NCBI RefSeq assembly: GCF_026898115.1
Contig: NZ_CP114036.1
Location: forward strand, 8,488,001 to 8,552,000
Length of the DNA stretch: 64,000 nt
Direction: 5' to 3'
Origin: Streptomyces sp. S465
GTDB taxonomy: Bacteria > Actinomycetota > Actinomycetes > Streptomycetales > Streptomycetaceae
Position 1 is the first letter of the stretch. Every line of letters starts with the position of its first letter. The notes beneath the pieces were generated by a model. That model did not search any database. It saw nothing but the letters and a program-made list of their open reading frames with translations, and was not told where the DNA came from. Made by a program: the position numbers and the translations under genes. This document shows, one piece after another, positions 59,584-64,000 of this stretch.

Positions 59584-60933
59584 GTGGTGAAGCACATGCG
59601 GCGGGGCGTGCGCGATCTCGTGCGGTGGGCGGCCATCGGGGCCCTGGTCTGTGGCGGGGTGATGGTCTCCCGGGCCGGGCCGGGCGGAGCGGCCCACGGG
59701 ACGGCCGGGGGCGGCGGCTCGCGGCCCCTGATCGCGCGGGCGACGGACGACGTGGGCGGACGGCTGGTGTCCCGGCTCGGCACCTCCCGTACGGCGGGCA
59801 ACTGGATCGGCGCCGACGGCCGCCCGGTGGTCGCGGTGACGGACGACACGGCGGCGGAGGAGGTCAGCCGGGCCGGGGCCAGGGCCGAGCGGGTCCGGTA
59901 CAGCATGGCGCAGCTGGACTCGGCCACCCGGAAGCTGCGCTCGGCGCCCCGGGTGGCGGGCACCGCGTGGCTGGTGGACCCGCGCGCCAACCGGGTCGTG
60001 GTGATCGGCGACGGCACCGTCTCCCGCGCCGGCTGGTCGAGGGTGAAGAACCTGGCCGCGGCGGTGGGCGACGAGGTGCGCACCCGGCGGACGACGGGCT
60101 CCTTCACCACCAGAACCGCCGGTGCCGCCCCCCTGTTCACGAGCGGCAGCCGCTGCTCGGCCGGTTTCAACGTCACCGACGGCCGAACCGGGTTCCTCCT
60201 GACGGCGGGACACTGCGGCCCCACCGGGACCCGCTGGTTCACCGACGGCGGCGGCTCCACCGGCATCGGCACCACGGTCCGCGGCAGTTTCCCGGGCAAT
60301 GACTTCTCACTGGTGCGGTACGACAACACCTCGCTGGACCGGAGCAGCGTGGTGAACGCCGGCGGCGGCCGGACGGTGCGGATCACCGGTGCCGCCGACC
60401 CCGTGGTGGGCCAGGAGGTGTTCCGCGCCGGCAGCACCACCGGGCTCCGCTCGGGCGAGGTGACCGGGCTCGACGCGACGGTCAACTACCCCGAGGGCAC
60501 GGTCACCGGGCTGATCCGGACCACCGTGTGCGCCGAACCCGGCGACAGCGGGGGCCCGCTGTTCGCCCAGGGCGTGGCGCTCGGTGTGACCTCCGGTGGC
60601 AGCGGCGACTGCACCCGGGGCGGGGTGACGTTCTTCCAGCCCGTCACCGAGGCGCTGTCGGCGCTCGGGGTGACCATCCCGGGCGACAGGTCCCGGCACA
60701 CCGACCCGTCCGCCGCCCCCGCCGCTCCCGGCGGCCCGGCGGGCGCCGCGTCCGCCCCCGGCGCATCCGGGACCGGTGACGGCCTCTGGACGCTCGACGA
60801 GGTCGTGGCCTACGCCCGGAGCCTCGGCCCCGGGCCGGCCGTCGTCGTGGTGGGTTTCGCCGGGCTGCTGTCCACCCTGACCGTCCGGCCCCGGCGCCGT
60901 CGCCGTCGCGGCTACCCCACCGGATGGGGATGA
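59584..60933 (+). CDS. Membrane-anchored trypsin-like (S1, streptogrisin-type) protease
   Basis: 449 residues. Signal segment at about 12-28, a helical pro-region to about 180, then an S1 domain with catalytic His210 (LLTAGHCG), Asp240 (GNDFSLVRYD) and Ser322 (EPGDSGGPLF). Cys pairs include Cys191/Cys211 and Cys316 with a later Cys. Unlike secreted streptogrisins, a Pro/Ala-rich spacer leads to a C-terminal transmembrane helix (VVVVGFAGLLSTLTV) and an Arg-rich stop-transfer tail, so the enzyme is anchored outside the cell. GTG at 59584 or 59587 follows AGGAGG. It overlaps the convergent gene by 22 bases. Confidence 0.93.
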   Translation: MVKHMRRGVRDLVRWAAIGALVCGGVMVSRAGPGGAAHGTAGGGGSRPLIARATDDVGGRLVSRLGTSRTAGNWIGADGRPVVAVTDDTAAEEVSRAGARAERVRYSMAQLDSATRKLRSAPRVAGTAWLVDPRANRVVVIGDGTVSRAGWSRVKNLAAAVGDEVRTRRTTGSFTTRTAGAAPLFTSGSRCSAGFNVTDGRTGFLLTAGHCGPTGTRWFTDGGGSTGIGTTVRGSFPGNDFSLVRYDNTSLDRSSVVNAGGGRTVRITGAADPVVGQEVFRAGSTTGLRSGEVTGLDATVNYPEGTVTGLIRTTVCAEPGDSGGPLFAQGVALGVTSGGSGDCTRGGVTFFQPVTEALSALGVTIPGDRSRHTDPSAAPAAPGGPAGAASAPGASGTGDGLWTLDEVVAYARSLGPGPAVVVVGFAGLLSTLTVRPRRRRRRGYPTGWG

Positions 60934-61928
60934 GCCGGCGGCGCGTCGTCCCCGGGCGGCAACGTACAGACCGCGATGCCCCGTTCGAAGAGGCTGCCCA
61001 GCACGAGGAGGCCGCCATACGCGCACGCGCTCGTGGCCGTCCGGTACGGGGCCCGGCGCCGCACCAGATGGCGTACGACCCGGCCGTCGGGGCCGAACGC
61101 CAGGGCGCGCACCGTGGGCCGCGGGCGCGGCCGGACCCTGGCGACGACGGGCGCCACCGCCCTCCTGAGCGGCGCGGGCGCGCGCTGCAGCAGCTCCATG
61201 GCGGGCTCCCGCGGCCCGGCGAGGGCCACCCAGAGGAGGCCGCCGGGGCCGCGGGTGAGATTGTCCGGGAAGCCCGGCAGATCGTCGGCGAGGACGTCCC
61301 GTTCACCCGCCCGGCCGCCGGTCAGCCACAGCCGGCTGATCCGGTAGGCGCCGCTCTCGGCCACGGCGACATACGACTCGTCCGCGGCGAGAGCGACCCC
61401 GTTGGCGAACCGCAGCCCGTCCAGCAGCACTTCCGGCCGGCCGCCGGGCCGCAGCCGCAGCAGCTGCCCGGTGGCGGTGTTCTCCAGGATGTCGCGCAGC
61501 CAGTGCTCCAGGCCGTGGCGGCGGCTGGACACGGTGAAGTACACCGTGCCGTCCGCCGCCGTGGCGACATTGCTGCAGAACCGCAGCGGTCGCCCGGCCA
61601 CCTGGTCGGCGACCACCGTGACGGCCCCGTCGTCCGGTTCGACCCGCAGCAGCCCGCGCCGTGCGTCGCACACCAGCAGTCCGCCGTCGGGGCAGGGGGC
61701 CAGGCCCAGCGGCCGTCCGCCGGTGTGCGCGAGCACCTCGGAGCGGACGAGCCCCCGGGCCGGCGACAACGTCAGCCGCCGGATCGCCCCGTCCGCGGTC
61801 CCGGTCAGGATCCGGCCCCGCGCGTCGACGGTGACGTGTTCGGGCCCGTGCGCCTCCGGCGCCAGCACCCGCGGACACGGCAGGGGTTCGGCCGCCCCGG
61901 TGGCCGGCCGGGTGCGCGGTCGCGGCAT
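60912..61928 (-). CDS. SMP-30/strictosidine synthase-like beta-propeller protein
   Basis: 338 residues from the ATG at 61928. The six-bladed propeller pattern GPEHVTVDARGRILTGTADG, PLGLAPCPDGGLLVCDARRG, FCSNVATAADGTVYFTVSS, NGVALAADESYVAVAE and PGFPDNLTRGPGGLLWVALA places it in the strictosidine-synthase-like lactonase/hydrolase group; it resembles the plant-type proteins more than gluconolactonase. The metal ligands Glu, Asn and Asp seem present. It follows a polytopic membrane gene by 4 bases, implying an operon. There is no signal peptide, so it acts in the cytosol or is tethered by its partner. The substrate is unknown. Confidence 0.87.
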   Translation of the reverse strand: MPRPRTRPATGAAEPLPCPRVLAPEAHGPEHVTVDARGRILTGTADGAIRRLTLSPARGLVRSEVLAHTGGRPLGLAPCPDGGLLVCDARRGLLRVEPDDGAVTVVADQVAGRPLRFCSNVATAADGTVYFTVSSRRHGLEHWLRDILENTATGQLLRLRPGGRPEVLLDGLRFANGVALAADESYVAVAESGAYRISRLWLTGGRAGERDVLADDLPGFPDNLTRGPGGLLWVALAGPREPAMELLQRAPAPLRRAVAPVVARVRPRPRPTVRALAFGPDGRVVRHLVRRRAPYRTATSACAYGGLLVLGSLFERGIAVCTLPPGDDAPPAHPHPVG

Positions 61929-61932
61929 GGGC

Positions 61933-62577
61933 TCATACCGCCTTGCGGGCGCGGGCGGCCCTGACGCACCGCCGCATCTCCTCGGCGTAGGGCAGCACCA
62001 CGAAGGCGCCGATGCCGAGCCCGATCGCCGCCAGGTAGCGGGCGGGCAGCGGGTTGTCCTTGGGCAGCAGCCGCCAGTCCTCGGGCCGGTCCCCGCCGCG
62101 CAGCGCGGCGCGCACCTGGTCCCAGTGCAGACAGCAGGTGAACGCCATCGCCGACAGTGGCAGGACCTCCAGGAAGCTGTGGATGTGCTGTTCCACCGGC
62201 CGCACCTCGCGCTCGCCGGTGGCCAGGCTGACATCCCACAGCGCGGTGGCGCCGTGGGCGACGGCGGCGCCTCCCATCACCGACAGCACCAGCGGATTGA
62301 CCCGGGCGAGCAGCGCCATCGCGACGGGGACGCCGGCCTCCGTCATCATCAGGGCGTGCACCGCCGACTCCCGGGTGCCCGAGGTCTCCTCGATCCGGGT
62401 CCGCCGGTGCATGAGCCAGTCGGCCACCGCGGGGACGAACCACAGCGGCATCACCCCGTACATCAGGAACCGCCGGTTGGCGTCCTCGACGTCCACGGGG
62501 GTCCGGGGCACCCGCAGATCGCGGGGCCGCCGCCACCGCCGCCACGCACGGGCCACCGGACCAAGGGCACCAGTCAT
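61933..62577 (-). CDS. Polytopic membrane protein with conserved histidines
   Basis: 214 residues from the ATG at 62577, with GGAGG 4 bases upstream; an earlier in-frame start at 62631 is not supported. About four helices: YGVMPLWFVPAVADWLMHRR, ALMMTEAGVPVAMALLARVN, VLSVMGGAAVAHGATALWDV and, near the end, YLAAIGLGIGAFVVLPYAEE. His residues occur in DWLMHRR, AVHALM, AHGAT and VEQHIHSF, positions compatible with a metal centre like that of membrane di-iron enzymes, though I do not recognise the family. It is coupled to a strictosidine-synthase-like protein, suggesting a shared enzymatic step. Confidence 0.78.
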   Translation of the reverse strand: MTGALGPVARAWRRWRRPRDLRVPRTPVDVEDANRRFLMYGVMPLWFVPAVADWLMHRRTRIEETSGTRESAVHALMMTEAGVPVAMALLARVNPLVLSVMGGAAVAHGATALWDVSLATGEREVRPVEQHIHSFLEVLPLSAMAFTCCLHWDQVRAALRGGDRPEDWRLLPKDNPLPARYLAAIGLGIGAFVVLPYAEEMRRCVRAARARKAV

Positions 62578-62700
62578 CTCGCCTCCAGCACGATGTCGGA
62601 AGAAACCGGGTGCCCCCTTCGTATCCCGCACAAACGGCGGCGGGTGGCTCCCCGGCTCCCGGCGTGGCGCCGGTGTCGTCCACCGGGGCCATGCGTGTGC

Positions 62701-63288
62701 CTACCGGGGCGTCCTGGACCCCTGTGCGGTGCACTGCACCAGGCCGTTCAGGATGAGGGCGAGGCCCGCCTCGAACGCCGACTCGTGATCGATCACCGGC
62801 ATGCCGGCCGGTAGCTCCGCGCCGTCGGCGGAGCCGGTGTCCGCCTGCTCCTCCAGGACGCTGCCGACCGTGAAACGGCCGGCGGCCAGCATCGCCATCT
62901 GCGCGTCCCGCTCGGGCACGCCGGAGGCGACGAGGAAGTCCATCTTGTGGCGGAGCCGGTCGAGGTCGCCGGTGGGGGTGCTGCCGGCGTGGAGCCGTGC
63001 GCCGTCCCGGCGCATCAGCAGGGTGCGCCGGAAGCTGCGCGTGTTGTCCAGGAACCAGTCGCGCCAGTCGTCGCCGGGTGTCGGCAGCGGGGCGGTCGCA
63101 TGGGGGGCCATCGCCGCCTCCGCCATGGCGGCGATGAGGTCTTTCTTGGTGCGGAAGTACCAGTAGAGCGACGGCTGCTCGACGCCCAGTCGCTTCGCCA
63201 GCCGCCTCGTGCTGACGGCGTCCAGCCCGACCTCGTCGAGCAGGCCGAGCGCCTCGGCGATGACGGTCTCACGGTTCATCTTGGTCAC
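62701..63288 (-). CDS. TetR-type regulator of the tetracycline repressor subfamily
   Basis: 195 residues from a GTG at 63288 (ATG at 63279 is an alternative). HTH at about 25-45 (TRRLAKRLGVEQPSLYWYFR) carries the QPSLYWYF recognition helix typical of tetracycline repressors, and the C-terminal half is of the TetR_C type. TAGATT is exactly six bases before the GTG with no ribosome site, so the mRNA is probably leaderless. Two operators resembling tetO lie between it and a divergent FAD monooxygenase gene. It is expected to repress both until a ligand, possibly a tetracycline-like or other polyketide, binds. Confidence 0.92.
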   Translation of the reverse strand: MTKMNRETVIAEALGLLDEVGLDAVSTRRLAKRLGVEQPSLYWYFRTKKDLIAAMAEAAMAPHATAPLPTPGDDWRDWFLDNTRSFRRTLLMRRDGARLHAGSTPTGDLDRLRHKMDFLVASGVPERDAQMAMLAAGRFTVGSVLEEQADTGSADGAELPAGMPVIDHESAFEAGLALILNGLVQCTAQGSRTPR

Positions 63289-63289
63289 G

Positions 63290-63318
63290 TTGACAATCTA
63301 TCGCTGATAGATGACGCT
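63290..63318 (+). promoter_or_regulatory. Overlapping divergent promoters for the TetR and FAD monooxygenase genes
   Basis: For the monooxygenase, TTGACA (63290-63295) has a 17-base spacer to GACGCT (63313-63318). The spacer is exactly occupied by the first operator. For TetR, the minus-strand box TAGATT (63300-63295) overlaps the same TTGACA. One bound TetR would shut both. Confidence 0.6.
63296..63312. promoter_or_regulatory. tetO-like operator 1
   Basis: ATCTATCGCTGATAGAT is a 17-base near-palindrome; it differs from perfect symmetry at one pair and contains CTATC-TGATAG like Tn10 tetO. It fills the promoter spacer. Confidence 0.7.
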
Positions 63319-63326
63319 GAAAAGGA

Positions 63327-63343
63327 ATCTTTCACTGATAGAT
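63327..63343. promoter_or_regulatory. tetO-like operator 2
   Basis: ATCTTTCACTGATAGAT is a second 17-base near-palindrome with the same CTGATAGAT half as operator 1. The centres are 31 bases apart, close to the spacing of tetO1 and tetO2. Confidence 0.7.
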
Positions 63344-63359
63344 TTTCGAGGTGATGGGC

Positions 63360-64000
63360 ATGACAAAGGGATCGCGGCCGCTGCGGGTCCTCGTCGCCGG
63401 TGGCGGCATCGCGGGGCAGGCTCTGGCCTACTGGCTCACGCGGGGCGGCCACCGGGTGACCGTTGTCGAACGCTTCCCGGCGCTGCGGGCCACTGGGGCC
63501 CAGGTCGACCTCCGGGGGCAGGGCATCGAGGCCGTCAAGCGGATGGGGCTCCTCGACACTGTCCGCGCCAAGCTCGTGGACGAGGCGGGCGTCGCTTTCA
63601 TCGACGCCCGCGGCAGGGCCAGGGCGACGATCATGGCCAACACCTCGGGGCAGGGCCGGCAGACCCTCACGTCCGAGTACGAGATCATGCGCGGCGACCT
63701 GGTGCGCATCCTCCACGACGCGACGAAGGACGACACCGAGTACGTCTTCGGCACCAGCGTGGACGGCTTCGAGCAGGATGAGCACGAGGTCACCGCGCAC
63801 TTCTCCGACGGGTCCTCCGGTGCGTTCGACCTCCTGGTCGGCGCGGACGGACAGGGATCACGCATCCGGCGAGCGCTTCTCCCCAAGGGATCCGACCCGT
63901 ACTGGCGCATGGGCATCCACATGGCCTACTGGTTCATCCCGCGCATCGCGTCCGACAGCACCATCCGGGACACCTACATGGTCCCGGGAGGCCGCCAGAT
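63360..64000 (+). CDS. FAD-dependent monooxygenase, Tet(X)-like (3'-truncated)
   Basis: 213 residues visible, open at the window end. The start is ATG 63360, with AGGTGA 5 bases upstream. It has the dinucleotide motif GGGIAG at residues 14-19 in LRVLVAGGGIAGQALAYWL, the acidic FAD-ribose residue in VVERFPAL, and the second FAD motif LLVGADGQGSR near 158-168. These define the PHBH-type flavoprotein hydroxylases, which include Tet(X) tetracycline monooxygenases. Its divergent pairing with a tetracycline-repressor-type TetR across tetO-like sites invites a drug-modifying role, but many Streptomyces pairs of this kind act on other aromatics. Confidence 0.9.
   Translation, partial: MTKGSRPLRVLVAGGGIAGQALAYWLTRGGHRVTVVERFPALRATGAQVDLRGQGIEAVKRMGLLDTVRAKLVDEAGVAFIDARGRARATIMANTSGQGRQTLTSEYEIMRGDLVRILHDATKDDTEYVFGTSVDGFEQDEHEVTAHFSDGSSGAFDLLVGADGQGSRIRRALLPKGSDPYWRMGIHMAYWFIPRIASDSTIRDTYMVPGGRQ

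Noticed and set aside
1..64000. tRNA, rRNA, CRISPR arrays, insertion sequences, integrases or attachment sites
   Set aside because: Reading both strands showed no tRNA-like T-loop/acceptor pattern, no regularly spaced repeats and no transposase or recombinase genes; a tRNAscan or CRISPR-finder run would confirm.

Overview
The window is very GC-rich, with GC-biased third positions, frequent GTG/TTG starts, many four-base stop/start overlaps and actinobacterial family variants (MmyB-type XRE regulator, DDN-type nitroreductase, SAV_5884-type ATP-grasp maturase, SapA-like spore protein, FhaA-type domain). Together these point to a Streptomyces chromosome. I see no rRNA, tRNA, CRISPR array, insertion sequence, integrase or attachment site. 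About 57 protein genes are supported, two of them cut by the window ends. Coding is dense; only the divergent gap at 14177-14489 exceeds 300 bases, and it holds a good promoter and two dyads.

Layout. 1-6.0 kb: SDR dehydrogenase/TetR pair with two operator-like palindromes, a P450, an MmyB-like regulator coupled to a second SDR, a small membrane protein and uppP. 6.2-14.2 kb: SseB-like protein, glpK with an IclR (GylR-like) regulator, an anti-sigma-type ATPase, a PAP2 membrane phosphatase, and an MFS-P450 pair. 14.3-23 kb: gntP-type permease plus glucarate dehydratase, DUF4142 protein, a pentapeptide-repeat membrane protein, a secreted GH92 mannosidase and an FhaA-N-domain protein. 23-30 kb: pyruvate carboxylase, a GH15 hydrolase, and a two-gene graspetide (ATP-grasp RiPP) locus tgmA-tgmB with no methyltransferase gene. 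30-36.1 kb: a minus-strand 5-oxoproline cluster (gntR-pxpA-pxpB-pxpC, VOC protein, MFS carrier, DUF1445 hydro-lyase) with repeated ATGA overlaps. 36.2-44.9 kb: methyltransferase, DesK/NarL-type two-component system, MscS channel, MFS exporter, SapA-like secreted protein, a protein built from two EF-G domain IV-like units, and a PucR/CdaR regulator. 45-51.7 kb: sodium:solute symporter, ascorbate-type PTS (IIA-IIB fusion plus IIC), VOC protein, and a PLP dehydratase-like enzyme divergent from a TetR. 51.7-64 kb: htpG, DDN-type protein, EamA transporter, MBL-Rieske protein, FG-GAP lipoprotein, membrane-anchored trypsin-like protease, strictosidine-synthase-like lactonase with a polytopic membrane protein, and finally a tetracycline-repressor-type TetR divergent from an FAD monooxygenase across two tetO-like operators.

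Two themes recur. First, local regulators sit beside or divergent from their probable targets, often with visible dyads or direct repeats. Second, several regulators and one enzyme lack a ribosome-binding site and instead have a TAnnnT-like -10 box 6-7 bases before the start codon, which suggests leaderless mRNAs. The least conventional items are the duplicated free-standing EF-G domain IV protein, the minimal graspetide locus, and the MBL-Rieske fusion whose domain order is the reverse of CMP-sialic acid hydroxylase. No wholly new multi-gene system could be demonstrated from sequence alone.
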